8,384 nucleotides of DNA from Acidobacteriota bacterium. Lineage in GTDB: Bacteria > Acidobacteriota > Terriglobia > Terriglobales > Acidobacteriaceae. The notes beneath the pieces were generated by a model. That model was not told where the DNA came from. It did not search any database and saw only the letters and a list, made by a program, of their open reading frames with translations. The stretch lies in assembly GCA_021779695.1 (NCBI GenBank), contig JAJYAE010000192.1, forward strand, positions 1 to 8,384, read 5' to 3'. Position numbers and translations under genes: made by a program. Below are positions 1 to 6,391 of this stretch, piece after piece. Position 1 is the first letter of the stretch. Every line of letters begins with the position of its first letter.

Positions 1-378
1 GATGGTAGCATCGGGATTGAGCACGGAGCCGGGCATGATGGTGCAGGCCTCGGCGCAACGCGCCGCCGGACTTACGACAGCGTTCTCGGCGATGATGGTC
101 GGAAAGGAAACATGGACCGCTTGCAGTCGTTGCCACAAGGCACTGCGATGCATTCCCAATCCAACCTGACCGACTCCGATCACGACATGAAGCCCTTGTT
201 GCTTCCGGGCAAGGCTGATGAGTGAGGCGTCGTCCCCAATGAATGGAGCGCCGAGCAGCGGGCCGCGATCTTTGAGGTCGACATATCCAACGATCTGATA
301 ACGGGGCATGGCTGCGAGCATGGCGGCAACCACCTTCGCATGTCCTCCGCCTCCGACGATGACGATGTCTTCCAACAT
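1..378 (-). CDS. NeuD/PglD-like sugar acyltransferase, N-terminal part (C-terminus beyond window)
   Basis: The 126 residues in the window begin MLEDIVIVGGGGHAKVVAAM. The GGGGHAK motif (residues 9-15) is the nucleotide-sugar-binding loop of the PglD/NeuD N-terminal domain. From about residue 94 the sequence changes to short periodic repeats (ENAVVSP.., CTIMPGS, LNPDATI) typical of a left-handed beta-helix hexapeptide acyltransferase. The family transfers acetyl or other acyl groups from an acyl-CoA to an amino or hydroxyl group of a (nucleotide) sugar in the cytoplasm. The catalytic His of PglD-type enzymes lies further into the helix and is not visible here, so activity cannot be judged. The ATG at 378 follows directly on the TAA of the pyruvyl transferase gene (no spacer), with a weak AGGCAG upstream, so translation is probably coupled. 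The substrate (amino sugar or hydroxyl group) is unknown. Family confidence is high; the specific reaction is inference. Confidence 0.88.
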   Translation of the reverse strand, partial: MLEDIVIVGGGGHAKVVAAMLAAMPRYQIVGYVDLKDRGPLLGAPFIGDDASLISLARKQQGLHVVIGVGQVGLGMHRSALWQRLQAVHVSFPTIIAENAVVSPAARCAEACTIMPGSVLNPDATI

Positions 379-1725
379 TTATTTCTGCCTGCTTTCGGCG
401 GATAGGTCCCCAACGCTGTCTTGCTCCAACTTCTGCTTGAGGAACAGCGGAAGCTGCCCAACCTCTTTTGATCGATCCGAGACTCTTGCGAGAATCTCCC
501 TGCGAAGAGTCTCACCCTGTTCCAATATTTTTCTCAATTCACGAACGATCTTGGGAATCTCGCTTTCATCGGGCATGGCGCTAAAGGTCTTTGTGGACTC
601 GTAAGCAAGCGTCGCAGCCAGGCCCTGCATCTTGTGCCCATGCGAATCCAGCAGGATACACGGAGTTCCGCCTAAGGATGCCATGATCGCCGGATGGTAG
701 CGTCCGGTCACAAAAGCCCTGGCATTCGCAAGAATGCCGGCGGCCATGCGGACAGAGGTCGTAGCCGGGATGATACAGATCTCAAAAGTGGCTGCCACTT
801 TGCGGAGATACCGATCGGGCGCGTCACTTTCGACGAGGATGACTTCGAGGCCAATCTGCTGGATCGCCTCCACAAGTTTGCTGTACGCTTCTGTTGCGCG
901 ATCAGGATCCGCAGCGCTTACAGCGCCTCCTCCAATGCACAGATACGGCCGGGTAAAGTCCAACTGCTTGCGGGAAATCTGCTCCGCAGGATAGGGAAGG
1001 ATGCAATCCCCATTCCTCAAACCCTGTGCTTGAAAATTCGGCAACTGTTCATACCAGGCAAAGAGTGAGTCTGGAATCATCTTGATGGCCTGCGACGTCA
1101 ACTCCTGCCGCGCGAACTGATAGGACAGCGGGTCGCGCAAGGTCAGCGCCTTGCATCGGGAAAGGATTTCCTTTGCAACGCTGAAAGTGCTCTCACTTTT
1201 GCCGCGCCTTGTCGGCGGCGCCATCATGGCGTTGACAAGGAATACGGGCTTGGCAAAGGATTGTCCCAGGTGCATCATGGCGAGCAGGAACGACGTCTGG
1301 CGACAGGGCGTTTCAGTGAAATGAAGATCTCCGTCGCCGTCCACGACGATGAGGTCAGCGGACTGTGCTGAATCAAGAACCTGTTGGAGCGCAGGGTAGC
1401 GTGAACTGAATTGATGGAAGTTCCTGACGCTCTTCAAAGGATCTTCGTCAATGACATCGCGGGCACCCGCCAAGTGCTCAAGAGCAAGATAGGCCCGTAC
1501 GATACCGTGGTGTCTCTTTGCAAGCAGTTTCCGAAAGACGCCGTAATGCCTCTGCGGCATTAACGTGTTGACGTAGCCGAAGTCTGCAGTCTGGAGGCTG
1601 AACAGGTTCCCCGGGATCGACCCTGCAATTTCAAATGACCTGCTGAGAAGCTCGTGCAATGCAATGCTTGCGGCTCGGCCCCAATTCAAACTGGAGCGAT
1701 TGTCGCCAACAAAGAGAACCTTCAT
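379..1725 (-). CDS. Polysaccharide pyruvyl transferase family protein
   Basis: The 448-aa protein carries the pattern of the polysaccharide pyruvyl transferase family (CsaB/WcaK/AmsJ type). The N-terminus is MKVLFVGDNRSSLNWGRAAS. A first Rossmann-like half has VVDGDGDLHF (127-136) and the conserved LRDPLS (196-201) and IPDSLF (217-222). A second half starts at YLCIGGGAVS (261-270) and ends with TGRYHPAIMA (340-349) and GHKMQGLA (363-370), which match the family's RxH and HK signatures. Family members use phosphoenolpyruvate to add a pyruvate ketal to a sugar, creating a negative charge. At 448 aa it is longer than many members (about 300-400 aa); the extra length is a helical, charged C-terminal tail. 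The ATG overlaps the TGA of the upstream wzt-like gene as ATGA, so it is probably translated by re-initiation. There is no signal peptide, so a cytoplasmic role before export is expected. The acceptor sugar is unknown, and some family members have non-pyruvyl functions. Confidence 0.85.
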   Translation of the reverse strand: MKVLFVGDNRSSLNWGRAASIALHELLSRSFEIAGSIPGNLFSLQTADFGYVNTLMPQRHYGVFRKLLAKRHHGIVRAYLALEHLAGARDVIDEDPLKSVRNFHQFSSRYPALQQVLDSAQSADLIVVDGDGDLHFTETPCRQTSFLLAMMHLGQSFAKPVFLVNAMMAPPTRRGKSESTFSVAKEILSRCKALTLRDPLSYQFARQELTSQAIKMIPDSLFAWYEQLPNFQAQGLRNGDCILPYPAEQISRKQLDFTRPYLCIGGGAVSAADPDRATEAYSKLVEAIQQIGLEVILVESDAPDRYLRKVAATFEICIIPATTSVRMAAGILANARAFVTGRYHPAIMASLGGTPCILLDSHGHKMQGLAATLAYESTKTFSAMPDESEIPKIVRELRKILEQGETLRREILARVSDRSKEVGQLPLFLKQKLEQDSVGDLSAESRQK

Positions 1726-3077
1726 TGCATAGCATCCAACTCAAGAGTAGACTCTTGCACTCGGCGTGGGTCATTTGGACTTGTAGACGCAGTTTGACTC
1801 AAGGAGACGGCTCTTCGCCTTCCATCCGGGAGATGCCATTCGTAAGGGATGACGACGGGAGTGGAGCGGCTTGCCCAGTGTACATATTCGCCTTCATAAC
1901 CATATTCCGCCAGGTCCCCGGTGACATTGAAGCTTGTTACGTCCTTGTATGGAAAGATAAAGTCTTTGATCGTCTCATCCCGAACTGCCATTTTCACGGT
2001 GTAGGTCTGGGGAAGAAGCGGGATCGCCTTGAAGACGCAAGTGAGTGTACCCTCACCCTCCAGATATTCTGGAAATTTTCCATCAAGTAACATGTTTGAA
2101 GTAAAGCAGGATCCATTGGCGCCCACAATGCCAATTGCAAATCGTGGCCGATTCACGCGCTTTCGTGCCTGGAAGCTAATTTCTACTCGAAGGTCCTCGC
2201 CCGGCGCAAAGTGGTTGGTCTGTTCGCCGCGTCCGTTCTTCAGGGCAAGTTTGTTCAGGCAGATGCCGTAGTCGGGATTATCCCAGGAGGGAACTTCTTC
2301 ACTGAACAGGCTCTTTGTATACTCGTCGGCGACAGAGGAAATCTCTCCGTCCATCATCAATCCACCGGCCTTGAGCCAGATACCTCTTCTGCAGAGGGTA
2401 CGAATCGCCTCAATGTTATGACTTACAAAGAGGATTGTTCTGCCGCTGGCAGCAAAGCTGCCCATCTTGCCGAGACACTTTCTTTGAAATGCAGTATCTC
2501 CAACGGCCAGGACTTCATCGACGATGAGGATCTCCGGATCCAGATGCGCTGCAACGGCAAAGGCGAGCCGGACGTACATTCCGGATGAGTATCGCTTCAC
2601 CGGAGTATCAATGAACTGCTCAATCTCAGAAAATGCAACGATCTCATCGAATTTGCGAATGATCTCAGCCCGGGTCATGCCCAGGATCGCACCATTCAGG
2701 AAGATATTCTCTCGACCAGTGAGCTCTTGATGAAATCCGGTTCCAACTTCCAGCAAGCTCGCAACCCTTCCTTGGAGCTTGATCCTGCCTTCGGTTGGGA
2801 CTGTGATCCGGCTCAGCAGTTTGAGGAGCGTGCTTTTGCCTGCACCGTTACGGCCGAGAACGCCAACGACATCCCCTTCCTGGATTGTCGCGGAGATATT
2901 TCGGAGCGCCCAGAAATCTTCCTCTTTCGAGCTCTGCTCGCGGCGCTTCCGGATCCACGCCACAGGAGACCGAAGCGCTGCCTCCATGGCATGGCGAAGG
3001 CCGTCTCCTTTTGCCAGCTGGCGGCCAACCCGGTAGCGTTTTCCGAGATCTTCGATTGAGATTGCAGAGTTGCTCAT
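1722..3077 (-). CDS. wzt: Wzt-type ABC transporter ATP-binding protein with C-terminal polysaccharide-binding domain
   Basis: This 451-aa ATPase powers export of an undecaprenyl-linked polysaccharide through the adjacent permease. The nucleotide-binding domain (about 5-255) has Walker A GRNGAGKST (75-83), the LLEVGTGFHQELTGREN loop typical of Wzt/TagH/KpsT proteins (108-124), the ABC signature YSSGM (163-167), Walker B ILIVDE (183-188) followed by VLAVGD, and the H-loop His220. A beta-rich C-terminal domain (about 270-405) resembles the Wzt C-terminal carbohydrate-binding module, which in E. coli O8/O9a recognises the chain-terminating modification. This makes it a Wzt rather than a short KpsT-type ATPase (about 220-240 aa). 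The last 45 or so residues look low in order. The ATG at 3077 has AGGAAG (3090-3095) 12 nt upstream, a long spacing, and no better in-frame start is visible. It sits 26 nt after the permease gene and overlaps the pyruvyl transferase gene by 4 nt. The substrate is inferred only from context. Confidence 0.95.
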   Translation of the reverse strand: MSNSAISIEDLGKRYRVGRQLAKGDGLRHAMEAALRSPVAWIRKRREQSSKEEDFWALRNISATIQEGDVVGVLGRNGAGKSTLLKLLSRITVPTEGRIKLQGRVASLLEVGTGFHQELTGRENIFLNGAILGMTRAEIIRKFDEIVAFSEIEQFIDTPVKRYSSGMYVRLAFAVAAHLDPEILIVDEVLAVGDTAFQRKCLGKMGSFAASGRTILFVSHNIEAIRTLCRRGIWLKAGGLMMDGEISSVADEYTKSLFSEEVPSWDNPDYGICLNKLALKNGRGEQTNHFAPGEDLRVEISFQARKRVNRPRFAIGIVGANGSCFTSNMLLDGKFPEYLEGEGTLTCVFKAIPLLPQTYTVKMAVRDETIKDFIFPYKDVTSFNVTGDLAEYGYEGEYVHWASRSTPVVIPYEWHLPDGRRRAVSLSQTASTSPNDPRRVQESTLELDAMQ

Positions 3078-3103
3078 GAATGATTTGCGCTTCCTATGCG
3101 ACT

Positions 3104-3922
3104 TCAGATCACGTCGGCAAAAAACTGCTCAGTTTTACGAAAGTACCAGAGGCCGCTTCCGATGATGAGAAATGTTTCCACGCAAGCAATCGTCACGCTG
3201 GACCAGAAGATATGCAACTGCCCGCCCAGAAGGCTCCAACGGAATCCATCGATGATGCCGACCATCGGATTCAATGCAAAGAGGAGCTGGTACTTTGCGG
3301 GGACCACCGAAGATTGAAAACCGACCGGCGAAACATAGAGCCCGAACTGAACAATAAAGGGCACGATGAATCGAAAGTCACGATACTTCACCATGAGAGC
3401 GGCAATCCATAAGCCGAATCCGAGTGATGCGCTGAAGACCAAAAGAACAAAGAGCGGAAAGAACATCAGGTTCAACGTTGGCGTGCGGTGATACCAGATC
3501 ATCAGCGCCACGAGGAAGCCCATGGAAATCATGAAGTCCACGAAGCTGGTGATCACACTACTGGTTGCAATGACGACGCGAGGAAAGTAGACCTTTGAAA
3601 TCAACGCCGAGTTGGCGACCAGACTATTTCCGCTCTCCGAAATCGCTGTCGACAGAAATTGCCACGGCAGCATGCCGCACAGTACCAGGAGTGGATAAGG
3701 CACACCGCCTGAGGGCATTTTGCCGAGCTTGCCAAATACCATGGTGAGGATCGCCATCGTGAGCACCGGCCGAATCACCGACCAGCCAACCCCGACGATC
3801 GTCTGTTTGTAGCGAACCAGGAGATCGCGCCATGCGAGAAAATAGAAGAGTTCGCGATAACGCCAGAGATCGCGCCAGTACTCCCGCTCTGTATGTCCTG
3901 CTTCAATGATGAGTTCAGTCAC
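3104..3922 (-). CDS. wzm: Wzm-type ABC-2 polysaccharide export permease
   Basis: The 272-aa integral inner-membrane protein is the channel subunit for the adjacent ATPase. The N-terminus holds the amphipathic interface segment and WRDLLVRYKQTIVGVGWSVI (31-50), characteristic of Wzm/KpsM/TagG permeases (ABC-2 family). About six hydrophobic segments follow (roughly 45-64, 76-96, 118-143, 152-177, 187-207, 240-260). LNPMVGIIDGFRWSLLG (217-233) precedes the last helix, and the C-terminus has the usual FRKTEQFFADVI ending. The length is normal for the family (about 260-280 aa). The start is GTG, chosen because AAGGGA lies 7 nt upstream (3930-3935) and the N-terminus then matches family length; no in-frame ATG is close. 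A 44-nt gap separates it from the upstream glycosyltransferase gene. Its pairing with a long Wzt suggests O-antigen-like or capsule-like chains made completely in the cytoplasm and then exported. Confidence 0.95.
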   Translation of the reverse strand: MTELIIEAGHTEREYWRDLWRYRELFYFLAWRDLLVRYKQTIVGVGWSVIRPVLTMAILTMVFGKLGKMPSGGVPYPLLVLCGMLPWQFLSTAISESGNSLVANSALISKVYFPRVVIATSSVITSFVDFMISMGFLVALMIWYHRTPTLNLMFFPLFVLLVFSASLGFGLWIAALMVKYRDFRFIVPFIVQFGLYVSPVGFQSSVVPAKYQLLFALNPMVGIIDGFRWSLLGGQLHIFWSSVTIACVETFLIIGSGLWYFRKTEQFFADVI

Positions 3923-3929
3923 CGTCTTA

Positions 3930-3935
3930 TCCCTT
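3930..3935 (-). promoter_or_regulatory. Ribosome binding site that decides the GTG start of the permease gene
   Basis: On the minus strand AAGGGA lies 7 nt before GTG (3922-3920). This supports GTG as the initiation codon; the nearby upstream ATG codons at 3963 and 3955 open only 9-codon frames that end before the gene and lack a Shine-Dalgarno sequence. Confidence 0.65.
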
Positions 3936-3966
3936 AATAACGAATCGGCGCTGCATCGCCCATGAT

Positions 3967-5163
3967 CTAAGCAGGCTTATATGGGCTGAGGGCTCGCTCA
4001 TAGGCAGTGTAGAGATTGCGAACCGAATACTCCCACGCGAGTTCTTCCTTCACGCGCTTCATGCCAAACTCTCCCATGCGCGCTCGCTCCTCTGGGTGAT
4101 CAAGGAGCCAGATAATCTTATCGGCAAAGCCGGTGGTAAGAGTTGCGGCATCGCAATAGAGAGATGCCTCTGCGGCTGTGTATCGGCCCTCGCGCAGATC
4201 GAATTGGACAATTGGCTTTCCCATCGCCATGTATTCTGCAATCTTGATCATCGTCGAAAGGTCATTCATCTCACAAGGCTTATCCGGATTCACGCATACG
4301 TCTGCCGTTGAGAGAATCTGGAGAAGGTCTTCATCAGAAATTCTTCCCGTGAAGTTCACAGTGTCCTCAAGATCCAGGTCCACGACCATCTTCCTGAGGC
4401 TGGCTAACGCCGGTCCTCCGCCTACACATATGAAGTGAACGTCCTGCCTTCCACGACGCTTGATTTCGCGCGCGGCTTCGAGCAGGATATCGAGCCCCTC
4501 CTGCTCGCCCATGGTTCCGACATAACCAACCAGATACTTCTTTCCGTACTTTAGATCAGGGCTGGGCTTAACCGGATAGAACTTCGTAAGGTCAGGTCCA
4601 TTGCGCACGACAAAGATGTTCTCTGGCTTGACTCCACCTCGCTGAATGGCGATTGATTTGTAACTCTCATTCGTTGAAATGACAATATCACTGAGTCGAA
4701 ATGTCAGTCGCTCGAGAGTGACGAGTGCGCGGTAAAAAAAATCCTTCCGGTTGTATTTTGCAATGTAGAGTTCCGGATTGACGTCATGATGATCGAAAAT
4801 GTACTTCACGCCGAAGATGCGAAAAGGCAGAGCGACAAAAGCAATTGTGTCAGGTGGATTGCAGCCTTGAATCACATCGAATCCGCGCGTGCCGAAGATC
4901 CATATTGAGTACAAGAGCTCCCAGAAGAATGCCGCAAGATACTCCACAAAATAACCACGAGCGCTTGACGCTTCTTTGGGCATTGGATGCCTATAGATGT
5001 GTACACCCTCCAGGACTTCATGATTCTTCACATAGCCTTTGGCGCGTGGGGAAAGCACTGTGACCTGATAGCCACCACTGGTGAGCGCAAGCGCCTGCTT
5101 CCAGACACGCCCGTCAAATGGGACCGGCAAGTTCTCAACGATAATCAGGACTTTCTTACTCAT
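3967..5163 (-). CDS. Family 4 glycosyltransferase (GT-B fold)
   Basis: The 398-aa protein is a retaining GT4 enzyme that would transfer a sugar from a nucleotide-sugar donor to the growing polysaccharide at the cytoplasmic face. The N-terminal acceptor domain begins VLIIVENLPVPFDGRVWKQA (5-24), with FDHHDVNPELY (123-133) further on. The linker VVRNGPDLTKF (185-195) leads into the C-terminal donor-binding domain: LVGYVGTMGEQEGLDILLEA (211-230), HFICVGGGPAL (243-253), FTGRIS (271-276) and NDLSTMIKIAEYMAMGKPIV (300-319). Glu310 fits the second Glu of the usual E-x7-E motif, but the first position is Leu302; similar LSTM/KSTM versions occur in a known sub-group of bacterial GT4 enzymes. The hydrophobic patch at about 74-92 may help membrane association. 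The ATG at 5163 has AAGGA 5 nt upstream and overlaps the end of the preceding gene by 8 nt. Linkage and sugar specificity cannot be read from sequence. Confidence 0.93.
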   Translation of the reverse strand: MSKKVLIIVENLPVPFDGRVWKQALALTSGGYQVTVLSPRAKGYVKNHEVLEGVHIYRHPMPKEASSARGYFVEYLAAFFWELLYSIWIFGTRGFDVIQGCNPPDTIAFVALPFRIFGVKYIFDHHDVNPELYIAKYNRKDFFYRALVTLERLTFRLSDIVISTNESYKSIAIQRGGVKPENIFVVRNGPDLTKFYPVKPSPDLKYGKKYLVGYVGTMGEQEGLDILLEAAREIKRRGRQDVHFICVGGGPALASLRKMVVDLDLEDTVNFTGRISDEDLLQILSTADVCVNPDKPCEMNDLSTMIKIAEYMAMGKPIVQFDLREGRYTAAEASLYCDAATLTTGFADKIIWLLDHPEERARMGEFGMKRVKEELAWEYSVRNLYTAYERALSPYKPA

Positions 5164-6391
5164 TTTTATCCTTTTCAGATAATTCCCTATAGAGTGCCGC
5201 CAGGGCGCAGAACATGGTCGCCTGTCCCCAGTGCATCGTGGGAGTCTTGTTGATCAAGGACTTTGAATAGCGTCTGTAGTAAAAATACCCGTCCGGATCC
5301 GCCATGTTCTGCTGGGTCCAGCGCGCCACTTGCACTGCGAGTTCAGGACTTGCAGGGTCCAGATCGCGGAAGAAGATGAGCGTATCAATCGCCTGGGAAC
5401 AGCACTGAATATCCAAAGGGAGCGTCTTGGTGTCGTAGTACCTCGGCGTTCCATCCTTGAGAAAGAAGGTGTCTTTCCAGAAGGCATAGCCCTGCATCAT
5501 TGTCTTGTCGAAGCGGCCATCATCGCTGGCATCGCGGTAGTGCTTGAAGCAATCAAGCACGTAAGCCGTGTGAAAGTTGTCTACCCATCGAAGGTTTGCT
5601 GCGGGTCCGTAATACCAGGCGCCATCTTCGCGCTGATGGTTTGCCGTGTACTGGAGCGACTTTTGCGCCAGATCCAGATAGGATGCGGTTCCGGTGTGTC
5701 GGGCGGTTCTGGCCAATAGGCTCGCGGCCAGCGTGTTTGCATTGTGCACCATGCTCATCTTGCCCGGGATGTAGCTGATGCATGTGCCTTCTTTTTCTTC
5801 CTTCCGTTCCAGATCGTTGAGAATATGTTCGCAGCTGCTGACTGCTGTCTCGAGCCATTGGCTGTCGCCTTCCAACTCATAGGCATCGAGGAATGCATGC
5901 CCGATCAGGGAAGTCCAAACGACAGTGGGCGTATTCCTGGGCAGATAAAAAGTGCGGGACTGATAGTCGAAATGATTTCCCCAACACGCCCCCGAATAGC
6001 CAGGCAGCTTTTGGCCGACGAGCCAATGGAGGGCATCCTGCGCCCGCTCGAGCCAGCGTGTGTCCCGGGTTGCCTGATACAAGCGGAGATAGCCGCGTGC
6101 AAGAAAACCCATCCCCTTGGTTGACACGGCTCTCTTAATTCCAAGAATCGGTCGAAGATTGATTGGAAAACGCCGCACTCCCTGGAGAAGAACCGTCCGG
6201 AGCAGTGGTCGCTCAAAAGTAAAAGGGCGGAGAAGTGGCGAGCTCAGGCCATCAAAGGTGTCATACGCCTTGAATTGATTCTTCTCCAGCCATCCATACA
6301 ATTTCAGTTCGGTCGCCAGAACCTCTGACGCGGAGCTCTGCCAATCCGAAGAGAGAACGGCGGACTTACCAGGCGATGCCATGGTATCCAT
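5156..6391 (-). CDS. Putative (alpha/alpha)6-toroid protein, VpsJ-like, of polysaccharide loci
   Basis: The 411-aa protein has no signal peptide or membrane helix. It is built of repeated helical hairpins with aromatic/Asp/His-rich loops: YDTFDGLSS (43-51), CWGNHFDYQSR (136-146), VVWTSLIGHAFLDAY (157-171), MVHNANTLAASLL (214-226), REDGAWYYG (254-262), WVDNFHTAYVLD (269-280), DIQCCSQAIDTL (327-338) and MHWGQATMFCALAALY (386-401). This spacing is that of six-hairpin glycosidase-like folds. Similar proteins in exopolysaccharide clusters are called VpsJ or are misnamed. Possible roles are a glycoside hydrolase or lyase acting on the polymer, an epimerase-like activity, or polymer binding; none is proven. 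I chose ATG at 6391 with GCAGG just upstream; GTG at 6397 or ATG at 6382 are alternatives. It overlaps the dehydrogenase gene by 26 nt and the GT4 gene by 8 nt, so it belongs firmly to the operon. The fold call is moderately sure; the function is unknown. Confidence 0.72.
   Translation of the reverse strand: MDTMASPGKSAVLSSDWQSSASEVLATELKLYGWLEKNQFKAYDTFDGLSSPLLRPFTFERPLLRTVLLQGVRRFPINLRPILGIKRAVSTKGMGFLARGYLRLYQATRDTRWLERAQDALHWLVGQKLPGYSGACWGNHFDYQSRTFYLPRNTPTVVWTSLIGHAFLDAYELEGDSQWLETAVSSCEHILNDLERKEEKEGTCISYIPGKMSMVHNANTLAASLLARTARHTGTASYLDLAQKSLQYTANHQREDGAWYYGPAANLRWVDNFHTAYVLDCFKHYRDASDDGRFDKTMMQGYAFWKDTFFLKDGTPRYYDTKTLPLDIQCCSQAIDTLIFFRDLDPASPELAVQVARWTQQNMADPDGYFYYRRYSKSLINKTPTMHWGQATMFCALAALYRELSEKDKNE
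5169..5173 (-). promoter_or_regulatory. Ribosome binding site of the GT4 gene, inside the upstream coding region
   Basis: AAGGA lies 5 nt before the ATG at 5163 and falls within the last codons of the preceding gene. Together with the 8-nt overlap it points to translational coupling of the two genes. Confidence 0.6.

Noticed and set aside
379..1725. Reading this gene as a family 1/4 glycosyltransferase
   Set aside because: The LRDPLS, IPDS, GRYHPA and GHK signatures in order fit the pyruvyl transferase family and there is no E-x7-E motif.
2211..2588. Plus-strand frames of 80-125 codons opposite the Wzt gene
   Set aside because: They are antisense to a gene with full ABC ATPase motifs and carry no family signature or clear ribosome binding site.
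3080..3412. Plus-strand 110-codon frame opposite the permease
   Set aside because: It is antisense to a well-supported membrane protein gene; the composition is that of a shadow frame.
3934..3963. Nine-codon leader-like frame (MGDAAPIRY) before the permease gene, and a second one from 3955
   Set aside because: Neither has a Shine-Dalgarno sequence, both are short enough to arise by chance, and there is no hairpin pair suggesting attenuation.
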